Notes under the pieces: generated by a model
The model's input: only the letters and a program-made list of their open reading frames with translations
What the model was told of the DNA's origin: nothing
The model's database searches: none
Assembly (NCBI GenBank): GCA_905183005.1
Contig: CAJJDO010000073.1
Location: forward strand, 124,001-188,000
DNA length: 64,000 nucleotides
Direction: 5' to 3'
Source: Paramecium pentaurelia
Lineage: Eukaryota > Ciliophora > Oligohymenophorea > Peniculida > Parameciidae
Translations under genes and position numbers: made by a program
Shown here: piece by piece, positions 13,630 to 25,700 of the stretch
Numbering within the stretch: position 1 is the stretch's first letter
Layout: every line of letters starts with the position of its first letter

Positions 13630-14469
13630 ATGAAACATCTCAAACCTATTAAGAATGTATTTCTTTAATAAGTCTACAACCAGGGATCAATAAATCTAGT
13701 TGTATTACATGGTTTATTAGGTTCAAAAACTAATTTTAAAAATATAGTTAATAATATTCACATAAGTAAACATTTGTCATCAGCATATTTGTTAGACATA
13801 AGGTAATAAAATATAAGTATTTTAAGAAATCATGGTGATTCACCATAAACTTAAACAATGAGTTATGAAGAGATGGCAAATGATTTAAAACATTTCATTC
13901 ATGATCATAATCTATAAAATGTTGTCTTACTGGGACATTCTATGGGAGGTAGAATTATCTTTTCTTATTTACAAAATTACACATCTGATTTACCAATAGG
14001 GAATATCATAGTGGATGTTGGACCTGGTGAAGGAGAAGGCAAAAATTATGTGTAATAATTACAAGATATTAATCTGAAAAACAAGACATTAAAAGAGATA
14101 GAGAATAGTATATTTTAAATTGTTTAGAGTAAGGAAAAAACTAATTTAATAATGACAAATCTAACTTATGTAAATAAAGAGGAATTTCATTCTGATTATA
14201 AGTGGAAAATTAATATAGATGTGATATCTAAATTTATGAGTAATGGTCATTCAGAATTCTATAGTAATTATTAGGGATCAGCTTGTGTTATTTGTGGAGA
14301 TAAATCTGATTACGTGAATATCCATGATAAAGAAAAATTCTTAAAAGTATTTCCAAAAATAGATATAAATCGAGATATTCATTTTATATAAGGAGCTGGT
14401 CATTGGGTTTAAGTTGAAAAACCTAGGGAGTTCATTAAATTAACAAGTTAATATTTATCATCATTTTGA
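13630..14469 (+). CDS. alpha/beta hydrolase, ABHD11-like
   Basis: 271 aa in two exons; intron 13803-13826 (24 nt). The classic fold landmarks are in order: HGLLGS oxyanion loop near residue 27, DIRNHGDSP loop near 60, nucleophile elbow GHSMGG near residue 95, acid-bearing GDKSDYV near 215, and catalytic-histidine GAGHWVQ near 249. Ser, Asp and His therefore appear intact, and an esterase or lipase-type activity is likely. The DxRNHG motif plus GHSMGG is typical of the ABHD11 branch, whose members are often mitochondrial; no clear presequence is visible here. Splicing the 24-nt intron is what creates the DIRNHG motif, although reading through it meets no stop. Confidence 0.88.
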
Positions 14470-15419
14470 GTTATTTATAGTAAATTTATTGTATTATTGT
14501 AAATATCTTTGAATTATTTTAATTCATTATATTTATATATTATAATTTATTACATAATCTAAAAATAATTAAATATATTCATACCATTAAATTATTAACT
14601 TTTAATTAAACATAATAATAATTAAAATATTATACATTTTGATTATTTAGTATAAATATTATTATTTTAATTACATTTCTATTTAATAATATAAAAATAA
14701 GAGATTGTTTCCAACCAAAAATATTAGTATAATATTTAGATCTAGAATCAATAATTTAATCACACAACTTTATAAAATGAATTATTATAATTGTATTTTT
14801 ATTAGAGTGTCAAATTCTTAGGAGTTATTATTTTCATTTAAGAAGTATTTTAGATTCTACATTAAAGCGAATTATTAAAAATATCTTAAATTTTTTATAA
14901 TTTAATGAAATCTCCTTTTTTATTGAAATACTGATTCTGTAAGAAACTTTACAAATTTTTAATAAATTATAAATTGATTGTAGGTTTCATTAAAATAAAT
15001 TATATCATAAATACGAAGAATAAGTAAATTACAGATTTATAGAAACTATTTATAAATAATTAGATATTTTAGAGTATTGAAAATAATTTAATCATGGATT
15101 AATTATAAATAAAAGGAATATAAGTATTAAATAATGAGAATTGTTAAAAGTATAGATATTGATTACTTATCATTTATTTTAATTTTTAGTAATTTAATAT
15201 TTTCTATAAACTTACCTACAACTAAAAACAAAATTTTATATTAAATAAGAAAATGTATTAATTAAAAGTGTGTATAAATCGTATCTATTAAGTGATGAAT
15301 TACAATATAATAAATTTGATTAGATAGTCATTCTTAGCTTTGATATAACATTGAAATTGAATAATATAATGGACATATATAAAAGTTCAGAATATTATTA
15401 TTATATAAAATAAATAATA
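14470..15419. other. AT-rich intergenic region, nothing recognised
   Basis: About 950 bp, mostly A and T, with frequent TGA in all frames. Short open stretches around 14800-15000 could be remnants, but they lack any family motif. It should contain the promoter of the downstream coiled-coil gene. Confidence 0.5.
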
Positions 15420-15980
15420 ATGGGAGATATCTAAGGATAATTGAATGAGTTGATACAAAAATACGAGTAGCTAGAAGTTTAATGGAAATAAGAGTGTCAA
15501 AGTGTTTAAAAGAAGGATGAACTTATAAACTAATTATAATTAGAGTTGTAAGATAAAAATAAATTAATCGCCAATTTAACTTCTGAGATAGATTCTTTAA
15601 ATGTCTATATTAATGATTCTATTGTTGATAAAAAATAATAAACTAGCAAATTTAATGAATTAGATAGGAAGTATTAGAAAGTTAAAGAAGAGTATCAAAA
15701 ATTAAAACAAAAATTGTTTGATCGTAATCTTCACATTTAGGAATAAGAAAAAGAATATAATCTTTTGAATTCTGTAGTGTAAAAAGAAACTGAACGTTTA
15801 ATCAAAACATATGAAAATAAAATTCAATAATTAGAAGAAGAAAAAGAATAAAAAAAATAAGGAAATGAATAGAAGAAATAAAAAATTACATATGATAGCT
15901 ATAAAAAATGGTTCATTTTATCCTTGGTTTTATAGCCATTGATTTTTGGATTGACCAAATTCTTGAGCAAAAAAAAATGA
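15420..15980 (+). CDS. tail-anchored coiled-coil protein
   Basis: Intronless, 186 aa. Residues 1-155 are almost entirely charged, Gln-rich alpha-helical heptads predicted to form a coiled coil. A single hydrophobic segment (WFILSLVLQPLIFGLTKFL, about residues 163-181) is followed only by SKKKK-type lysines and the stop. That architecture is typical of a tail-anchored membrane protein with its coiled coil in the cytosol, such as golgin, tether or outer-membrane adaptor proteins. No SNARE zero-layer pattern was clear, though a SNARE-like role cannot be excluded. The gene stands alone, with long AT-rich flanks upstream. Confidence 0.75.
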
Positions 15981-16170
15981 TAAATACATATATATATGTA
16001 AGTGTATGCATATGCTTAATTCTTAGAAATTAAATAATAGTTATTAAATTATATTATATACTAAATATACAATTAAATTAATTATAGTATTTAATACTAA
16101 CACTCTATATTATGAATTTGGATTTAAACTATAAAATATATTATTTTGGTAAAAACAAATTCATTAAAAT

Positions 16171-17111
16171 ATGATAATAAAAATTTGGAAAGATATAGAG
16201 AAGCTTGTGTTAAATATTTCACTTAATTTTTTTATAGAAGAGCTTTAGAATATTAATAATCGTCGTCTCCTTTTTGCTTATCAAACTTTATTCGATTCTC
16301 AAGATTTAAAATATATTCATTTACAATTATTCAACTCTCAATATCTTGCTAAAACTTCTTAATTTACTATGGTAAGAATCATGGAGGCTAAATCATATGT
16401 AATGGAATAAATTAATATCTACCCATCTTCATAAGATACTTTATTAACGATTATTGAATCAATTATATATTTAGCAGAACAAGAAGTTATAAGATTTCAT
16501 GATCAAATTACACAAATAAATAAAAAAGATAGGATATATGAAAATCTATTAAGGAAATCATTGGATAGACCAATTGAAGTAACAGAAATTAAAAGTAAGA
16601 GTGTAGAAAGACCATATGATTACAGTTACAATAGAATGATGTATAAGAAATTAAAGTAAGAGGCTTTTAAAATGTTATCAACTAGTGTTGATATAGAAGA
16701 TGCTAATACTTAAGTTGATAATTATAAATTAATAAAATCAACAGATACAACTAATGTACCATTAAGACAAATGCCTAAATCAAGTTTGCATAATTATTAT
16801 GTAACTTAAATATTGAAGCCAGTTGGAATAAATGCTTATAAGCTCTCAATTATGGATATATAAAAAAATAAAGAAATCTATTTTGACACATTTAAAAATG
16901 TATAACATTTATTTATTTATTTTTTTAGTAAAATGATTGTTTGAAAATTGTTAATGAAATAAAATCTGAATATAAAATTCAAGATAAATCAATATAGATA
17001 AATAAAACTGAAACTAAAATATTTGTAAATTCTCTAAAAATATCAACTCCAAAATTAGGCGAACATTTGAAATCAATATAAAAAATATCACCTAAAAAAT
17101 TGAATTTCTGA
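16171..17111 (+). CDS. unrecognised soluble protein
   Basis: 303 aa with one intron, 16900-16928 (29 nt), the position of which restores the frame to the C-terminus. The protein is helical, rich in K, N, I and Q, and has no membrane segment or signal peptide. No catalytic or nucleotide-binding motif is visible. The first 25 codons are less certain, because a 31-nt GT...TAG segment near 16206-16236 could also be an intron with a different upstream exon. The stop lies only 17 bp before the ATG of the next gene on the same strand. Confidence 0.6.
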
Positions 17112-17128
17112 TTTAAATTATTTTATTA

Positions 17129-17602
17129 ATGAAAACTCCAGAAATACCATATGAATTCTTTACAGAAGAATAAAAACAATATTTAGATAAACTTGTAAAA
17201 TTTTCAGGTCGAACTTAACGTACTAGATTAGTTTCAAGCTAAGCCATACCAAGTAAAAAATATGTACTTATATATCACATTATTATTTAGTAATTCCTCA
17301 AAAATAATTTTATTCTGATGACAGTTGATGAATAATATGATTTTAATTAAGCAGATAAAGTACTATCAGAATAGACTACTATTGGTGCATTATTTGGGTT
17401 TGGTTTATCAACTCTTTCAATGCTTTACTTTATTAATTCTAGACCATTACATAAGAAACTTTATGGAGAAATGTTCACAAGTGGTATCTTAGGTTTGATG
17501 CTTGGCTTATCATACTATTAATATCATAATTATCAATATAGAGAGAAAATTCATTAGATGTATGTTAAATTATTGGCCACAAAAAAATTAGGGAGAATCT
17601 GA
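17129..17602 (+). CDS. small two-TM protein
   Basis: 157 aa if continuous, or 148 aa if the 27-nt segment 17264-17290 (GTACTT...TTTAG) is removed as an intron. The segment is a multiple of three and holds no in-frame TGA, so the sequence alone does not decide. Two hydrophobic helices (GALFGFGLSTLSMLYFI and SGILGLMLGLSYYQY) lie in the middle and are separated by a short charged loop. The C-terminus is basic. A small organelle-membrane protein is likely, but no family is recognised. It begins 17 bp after the upstream stop and ends 54 bp before the phosphatase ATG. Confidence 0.65.
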
Positions 17603-17656
17603 GAACATATTTTAATTAAACAGACTTTTTTTTTAATTTAACAAAATTTAAATTGA

Positions 17657-19420
17657 ATGCAACGAGTGCCACAATATATTCAACGACCGATAATTTAAGA
17701 TTCTTTTAGACAAACATTCAAATAGACTCTAGATAATGAAAATACCTCTAATCAATATCAAAAACGAAAACCCATCTAAGCATATCCTTAATATCAATCT
17801 ACTTAAGTTCTTCAAAAACCTGAGATACGTCCTAATTCATCATAACCTAGACAACCATCCATTTAAGCAGTTCCTAGACCATCTTCAGTTTCTAATGATA
17901 AAAGGGCTTTTTCAAATTAGAAATAACCATGTAGATCTTCATTCAAAGAATTGAAAAGTTCAACATACATTTAACCATAACAAGCAACTCCATAATCTAG
18001 ATATTTTTCATAAAAATAGACACCAGATACTAATTTAATTAAATGTTTGTCAGATCAATAATTACAAAGTAAATAAATTGATCAATAAGAATATCAAAAA
18101 TTACATGAAAAATTGTAATTCTTGGAGAATAAAATCAATAAAATTAAATCTAACATAGAAATAAGCAATTCTTAATTATAAAAATAATCTGAAAGATCAA
18201 AACAAAAGCCTCTTGGTTTAGCAGCTAAATTTTTTCAAAAAAAAGATCAAGAAAATAATGAACCAAAAGAATCAAAAACTCCTAAAGAATTAACTAAATG
18301 TTCAACTACTTTAAATATACAATTAAATAAAGCATTAAAATAAAGTTAAGTAATAAAAGAATAAAATGAATCAAGCATCAATTTAGATTAATTTGTTACA
18401 TAAGTTAAATAACCAAAAAAACCAATCTAATAATAATCATCATTAAATAGACATCAATCTTTAGAGATTAATTAATCATTTAATTAAGTAACCAAATCAA
18501 TAATTAATGATAAATCCTATTCATCTCAAAAACCTACCAAAGATGATCATGTATTCTTATTCTTTATCTTAGTTTCTATACTATATATCTAGTGTTGTGA
18601 GATCCATATTTATATAGTAAATAAATAAAACAGATGAAGTTGTTAGAGATCATATAATATAAACTATATAAGTAATTACTTTCTTTATATATTAGGGTTT
18701 AGAATATGCTAGAAATTTATCATTAGAATTCTAAGAAGATAAAATTATTAATTTACCTAAAAATAATTAATTTAAAACATTAGTATTTGATTTAGATGAA
18801 ACTTTAATTCATTGTAATGAAAGTACTTCTGTTCCTGGTGATATTATTTTACCAATTACATTTCCTACTGGAGAGACAATTTAAGCTTCAATCAATATTA
18901 GACCTTATGCTTAATAGATCCTTTAAACTTTGTCTCGACATTTTGAAATCATTGTTTTTACTGCATCTCATTCATGTTATGCTAATATTGTTTTGGATTA
19001 TTTAGATCCAAAGAAACAATGGATCTCTCATAGGTTATTTAGAGAACATTGTTAATAAACTGATGAAGGAGCTTATGTAAAAGATTTAAGGTGAAATTTC
19101 TATTTTAATTTATAGAGTACTTGGAAATAGAAAAATGTCAAATATTTTATTAATTGATAATGCAAGTTATTCATTTGGACAATAAATTGACAATGGTGTT
19201 CCTATTATTGCTTTTTATGATAATAAATAAGATTAGGTAATTTATTTTTAATAATTACTTTAAGGAATTGCTCTATCTATAAAATTACTTAATGAAATTC
19301 AGGGCAGTAACTGATGTTAGAGAATTGAATTCTTAATTATTAAAAGTGAGTTCATTCACCAACTATTAAGATCCATAATAATTATTACAAGAACTATTTC
19401 CAGAATATATACCAAAATGA
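17657..19420 (+). CDS. FCP1/SCP-type phosphatase with disordered N-terminus
   Basis: 554 aa in five exons; introns are 18551-18572 (22 nt), 18672-18695 (24), 19091-19115 (25) and 19237-19264 (28). The first 300 residues are a Q/S/K/P-rich, low-complexity region with a short coiled coil. The C-terminal part is an FCP1-homology (NLI-interacting factor) domain: the catalytic FDLDETLIH near residue 361 supplies the DxDxT aspartates. It is followed by the conserved phosphatase blocks RPYAQQIL, FEIIVFTASHSCYANIVLDYLD, KDLRVLGN and LLIDN. Such enzymes dephosphorylate Ser residues, classically the RNA polymerase II CTD, but ciliates have large families with other substrates. A 21-nt GTGAG...TAG segment near 18595 is an alternative intron. 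Active-site residues are intact. Confidence 0.88.
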
Positions 19421-19588
19421 GTAGTTACTTGAATACTTTCATTTTTTTTATTTAAATTAAAGATCTTAATTACAATTATAAATCTTATTAGAATGAAAAA
19501 ATTAAACAAGTACAATAATATTTATTTATCAAAGAATAAGAAACCTAAAATTTCTTTTATAAAATTACTAAATGATTAATTTAAAATA

Positions 19589-21486
19589 TCAACCAGCACC
19601 AAAGTCTTTCATCCAATTATCATATTCTTTTAGATATTCTGATGAAACAGATTTATTAACTATCTTTAATGCTTCATCAAAATCTTTTTATTCTAAAGGT
19701 ACATCAACAACATCTAAAAAATTAATTATTTTTAATACTTGAAATGTCTTCATATTTTTACTATAATTTTTAGAATCCTCCTTCTTCCTTTAATTTTCTT
19801 CTCATAGGCAACATCGATGCCTCCCTACAAACATTTGCAATATCTGCTCCTGAATAACCTTCACTTTTTATAACTAATTAATCCCAATTGATATTTGGTG
19901 ATAATTTTAACGAGTTTAAGTTTATTTCGAAAAGTACTTTTCTACCTGAAACACTAGGTAAAGGAATATCTACTATAATTTTATTATTTTACATATTCTT
20001 CTTTCAAGTCTTCTAATAAGAGCTTCATCTAAATCCCATGGACGATTAGTAGCTGCCAAACACATTACAGTTTTTCTTTCTTCTCCAGTACTAGCACAAG
20101 ATACTCCATCCATTTCTATTAACATTTAAGTTTTAACTCTATAATTATAAATTGAATTTACTTTCTTGCTGAATCTCCATCATTATCTCCTCTTTTAGAA
20201 CCTAAAGCATCAATTTCATCAAAAAAGATTGTACTAGGTGCATAAAATTTAGCCATTTCAAACAATAATCTAACTAATTTTTCAGATTCTCCTTTCCATT
20301 TGCTTGCTAAAGTGCATGCAGAAACATTGAAGAATGTTGTTTTACCAGTTGTAGCAACAGCTTTGGCAAGCATTGTTTTTCCTGTTCCTGGAGGACCAAA
20401 TAATAATACTCCTTTACAAGGTCTTCTAATTCCAGTAAATATTTGAGGCATAAATATTGGAAGTAAGACTGCTTCTTAAAGAGTATCCTTAGCTAATTCT
20501 AATTCTGCTATTTATTCAAATGAAACATTTGGTGTTAGATCTAAAACCTCCCTTTCAATCATTTAAATTAAATCACTATCTGGACCTCTTCCATCTGGAT
20601 AAACATGATCATGAAATGTTTTTCTTTAACCCTCAATAGGCTTCTTTTCACCAACAGCATTATTTTTCCATGGCTTATCATATTCTCTTCTTTAATTACC
20701 TTTTGTCTAAGGTTAAGGTTATGACTAAGGTTTAAAAATATTATTTGCTTTAGCATCTTTTTGAGATTGTTTTGGTTTATCTGTCTTTTTAGAAGGGGGA
20801 TCCCATACATCAGGATCTTTTGGAGGAGGATTATTGACAGGACGCTTATTATAGTTATTATTATTGTTATTATTATTGAAGTAATTGCTTGGATTATTAT
20901 TTAAGTTATTGCCATTATTATTGTTATTATTATTATTATTATTATTGTTAGCTCTCTTACCATCATTACCTCCTCTTAAACCACCAAAGAAAATTTCATC
21001 TGGATCTTATGCTTTCTATTTTGGAGGTGATACTTAAAATTAATTGGCTTTTTAAGATGGAGAAGTATTTTCTCGATGATGATGATGCTAAAATGGTATT
21101 TAATTAAATGGCAATCGAGGCTATCGATTATCATCATGAAATTCAGGACACTCTTAAACAACTTTAGGTTTTTAAGGAGATGGTTATTGCTAATCTATCT
21201 TATTATTTCAAAAATTACTATTAGAATTGCCTTTTGTAAAGTCAAATAATGTTTGAGTTAAATCTAATTCTTCTTTTATGTCATTCACTAGTTTACTCCA
21301 TTCTTGAAATAGTAACTAATCTCCTTAATTTTTTCCCAATTATTGACTTAATGTCTCAATTTATGATTTGAATTTCATGATTGCTTCTGGATATTTTCCT
21401 AAATATGCAAATTCTCTAATTTCTAAAATTATTTAATACCTTGCTTCTTTAATAATCCCTTTTGAAGATTCTAATATTGAAGACAT
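19589..21486 (-). CDS. KATNA1: katanin p60 catalytic subunit (microtubule-severing AAA ATPase)
   Basis: 601 aa in five exons; introns are 21195-21218 (24 nt), 20139-20161 (23), 19973-19992 (20) and 19714-19738 (25). An N-terminal helical MIT-like region (residues 1-85) is followed by a Q/N/P-rich linker, then an AAA domain. Walker A FGPPGTGKT is near residue 353, Walker B FFDEIDALG near 413, and the second region of homology with arginine fingers (NRPWDLDEALIRRLERR) follows. The C-terminal helix ends WMKDFGAG, as in katanins. AAA katanin severs microtubules and in ciliates is needed for ciliary and cortical microtubules. The linker carries an AAT/AAC repeat coding for poly-Asn. Fidgetin and spastin are less likely given the MIT-like start and the end. 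Confidence 0.93.
20850..20955 (-). repeat. AAT/AAC trinucleotide repeat coding poly-asparagine
   Basis: An ATT/GTT-rich tract on the plus strand reads as two long runs of Asn codons in the katanin linker. Such linkers vary freely between MIT and AAA domains, so length polymorphism here would be tolerated. Confidence 0.8.
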
Positions 21487-21597
21487 TAATTATATTTTTA
21501 ATAATATAGTTATTATATTAAAAAAGTACTTAATGTAATGCAAAAAATACTGACTAATCAAATATAATAAATCTCAGTTTAAAAATATTCTTTTTAA

Positions 21598-21843
21598 TCA
21601 TTTAAAAAATTGAAATGCCTTTTAAACTTCATTTAATACAAGTTAATTAATATCATCTGGTATATCTCTCTAAATTTATCACCAATTTAATTCTCCTTTT
21701 TTTATAATTTATTTAATCTAATTTTCAAAATATCTATTCAATTAAAACTTCTAATTATTGTCTTAATTAATAATGATTTTTTAATTAATTTTAATCAGAA
21801 ATTTAATTATTGACAAATATTTCAAAATTTCAGTAATATACAT
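21598..21843 (-). pseudogene. possible small ORF remnant with internal TGA
   Basis: From an ATG at 21843 a frame runs 54 codons to a TGA at 21681-21679, then continues in the same frame for 26 more sense codons to TGA 21598-21600. The second part (QIQRDIPDDINQLVLNEVQ) reads like ordinary protein with amphipathic helix character. There is no intron that removes the TGA. It may be the decayed 3' part of a gene, or chance in AT-rich DNA. No family is recognised. Confidence 0.25.
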
Positions 21844-22799
21844 GTAAAAATAATTATATTGATAATTATGTTTATTGATTTTCATTATGCTCAATTCAAT
21901 TCCACTAACCTTAAAATTCTAGATTACTTAGTGTTATATAAATTATTGTAAATATTTCTGAAGATTTTATTATATTGCATTCAAAATTTTAAAATATCAA
22001 TTTAAATTACAATTTCTAATTATCTAAGTACTCTCCTTTGACAGAACTCACTATAGCTAGCATAAGAGACAAATCACTATTAATTTAGCTTCTGTAAAAA
22101 AAATCTAGTTATGTTAATTAGATATATTAAGCTAAGTAATTAATAATGATCGATCAAAAAACTAAAGCTTTTTTAAAAATTTCAACTTATTTCCCAAGTC
22201 TAATTACAATTCCTTATTATAAATAACCTTTCTAAATTACATTCTTCAAATTTAATATCACCTTACAAAAACTATCACTTTTGTTCTAAATCTAGATCTA
22301 TGCTTATTAATTATAAACTAACCATAAATAACAAAAATACTAAAAAATTTCTATTTATTTATGTGATAATTGATTAACTTTGTTGTATTTCTAGGGAACA
22401 AGTGATACTTAGAATAAAACCTACAAGCTTATAATATAAAGTCTTGATAAAGAATTCTAATTTTATTAATTGATGAAGTAAAAAGTGGTTATTTTTAGAC
22501 TAATCCTTAAGGAATATAAATGCAATAAGTATGATCATTTCATATATAATTGATTCATTTCCTTTTTATTCGATAAATGATAAAAATTAACAATAAAATA
22601 ATTTATAATTAATAGATTATGAATTAGTTATTTTTAGAATATTAATTGTTGAGTGTTTTTTATAATATAATATTTAAGGTAATCATGTGAAATCCTCAAA
22701 TTTTGAATGATTATATATATTAATTTTAATTATAATACATAAAAGCCTTTTCTAAAATTGATTACAACATTTTAATGAAATCCATTTATTATTTTAATT
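21844..22799. other. AT-rich intergenic region upstream of the Ca2+ channel gene
   Basis: Nearly 1 kb with no supported coding frame; frequent TGA in all frames. It separates the divergent katanin and Ca2+-channel genes and should hold the promoter of the channel gene. No RNA gene or repeat was recognised. Confidence 0.5.
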
Positions 22800-25700
22800 A
22801 TGTAATCCCCATTTCCAAGAAAGAAATATCCTTCTAAAACAATTGTTGTTAGAAAGAATAATCATTTGTTTTCATCAGCTGAATAAGGGGACAAAAAACT
22901 TAAATCCTCAAGAGTGAGCAAAGGGACAAGAAAAAAAGGCAATGTACTTGACAACTAAGAACTTTTTCAAATTAATAAAGCACCTTAAAAGGTGTAGCAT
23001 AGTTCTGAGTCAGAATCGGATAGCGATGATTCATTTTAGAAATCTGTTTTATCAGAAAGCTCAAAATCTAGCATAAGATCAGCAAAAACTATAAAATCAA
23101 AGTCTTCTAAGAGGCAGAAAAACAACATAAAGGATTTGACTTAAAACCTGATATAATAATACCAAACAATACTGAGAAAAGCTGACACTCAAATGACGTA
23201 GCAGAAACAGTACTTTAATTCATAACAATAGGGAAGAAATATAGTAAAAGATGCTTGACCGAATAGCAGAATAAGCAACTGCACAGATGTATGTCTAGCC
23301 TTATAAGGACAGCAGTGAATATGAAAGTGATGAAGAGAATTCTGATCATTTATCATAATTATTTTCGGACTTAGCCAAAGAAGATAATAAGTCGGATAAA
23401 TCAGATAATTCAATAATAAGTCTTGAAGTGATTTAAGCATAAAATCTAATACCTACTAGATCAATAAAAGATATTTAATCACCAGGGACACCAGAATCTT
23501 CAATTTAGATTCCAAATGTAGATCTAAGTGTAAGTTTATTATTTACAATAGACAACTAATGTAAAGCGTAGAATATCGAATTTCCATAGTGCTTTTGCTG
23601 GATTCAGTCATTTGTCTGTTTCAGAATAATCTCAATCATCAAATGAAGTATAAAAATCTAAGAATATTGTAGATTGAAATTGATTAATTAAGTAAGCTTT
23701 AAAATCACTATGGGAAAATCTATTAAAAATTGAGCAGTGTTAATGGAGCATTACATATAAAGTTCAGGAAAATGAGAAGTTTCTCCAAGTACAAATTACT
23801 TTATGTAAAAATAAAAATTAATGGAGAGTTCTTATGAGGATGCCTATTCTTTATTAATACTAAGAAAAATTGTAGCTTATTTTTATTTGACAACAAAAAG
23901 ATTATCCAAAATAATAGTCAGATCTAGAATATATTAATATCTATTGACATTTGTGACTTTAGGAAATATCATTTTATTTATATATGAACATTTAAATTAT
24001 GCTGATTAAAGCTTAATTGCAATTAATTTTGGTAAAGATAACACTAATAATATAGTTTTTCTATGGTTATATATTGTAGATATTGTTCTTCAATTATTTG
24101 CATTTGGGTTATTTAGATCTAAATTTATATTTCTAGGAAGAGTGATTGATACATTTTTAATAGTTATGTTTTATTATCATTTAGCTTACACTAAATCTAT
24201 AATAAATATAACACCACTAAGAATGATGAGATTATTAAAATAATTAGGAGCAATATTTGAGGGTATTAGAAATATATTACTTAGGATTATAAAGGATGAT
24301 TGAAGCATTGATAGAGTCATTAAAATTCATTTTTGAATCTACTGCTGTTGTTATTTTATTTGTTTTATTTTTTGCATCTTTAGGAAATTCTTTATTTATG
24401 GGTTTATTCAATGAACGTTGTTTACCATCAGAAGAAGATGAATGGATTTAATGTCGTTAAGGAGAATGTCCAGATGGTAAAAGTTGTGTGATGACTAATA
24501 AGGCTTTTAATATTCCTACTAATTTTAATAATGTAATATATTCTTTTGGTTTGATGTTAAAAACAGTTACTATGGATGATTGGAGTTGGGTGATGTATTA
24601 TACTATAAGAGCCTTTCATCCAATAGTATGGATATATTATGTTTTGATTATATTTGTTGGTGGTTTTTTTGGATTTAATTTACCTATAGCTGTTTTTAAG
24701 ACTCATTTTAGTGAAATGTAATTTAGAACTATTTCAAATAATGATGAGAAAATTGAAGCAATTAGCAAATTATAATTAAAAAAAATAGGTTTCTTTTATT
24801 ATGTAAATCAAATGAATAATTATTTATTTTCTAAATAAAAAAGTATCTTAATTGAAGAACCAAGAATAAATAAACTATCTTAAGCTTGGGATATATAACC
24901 AAAATTATTATTAGGAAGTATGATTAATTAATATAAGATTGGTGAAAGTAATTTTACTTAACTTAAAAATACTTTAAAAAACTTTTCATTGAAATATATT
25001 CTACTACCAAAATTAAATGATATTGCTAAATTTTACATGAGTTTAGATCTTAAATTATTTACATAGGATTTTAAATAATAAATGATTATTAAATAATTTA
25101 GTAAATCATCCTTTTTATTGGAAAAATACATAGATTATAATTTTCATTATGTACCCACTAGTCAAATTGATATTCTTAGATAATCAATGTTTTTAGTTTT
25201 AAAAACTACAGAAAATAAACCATTTAGTGGATAAAAAAAAAAGAAATTTTATTATAAACCAATCTAAAATAAAAATAAAATTTTATAGAATCCTAGAACA
25301 AGTAGATCAGAGTTAACAGTAGCAAGTTCATAGATAAATGACAATAAAAAAATGATGTTACCAATAAAAATGTCTTAAAGGATAAAAAAAGATAATATGA
25401 ACACTTCTGATATACATGGATCAAAATCTAGTTCAAGTTCAAATAATCTAACTTAAGGTTATTAAATGATGAAAGAGACTGAAAAGGAAAGAAGAAAATT
25501 TCCTTATTTTATGAAATAACTTTCTATCCCTTTGGAAAGTGAAAAAAAGGCTTTTACTTAATATAATAATGGTGAATTGAGAATACTTGTAAATGGTGTT
25601 TATTTGGATTATTCAAATGTTTAAAAAAGAATTAATGCTAATATTCATTAAAAAAATTAAGATGGTCCAAGAGGTTAGGAAGAGTATACTTAATTAAGGA

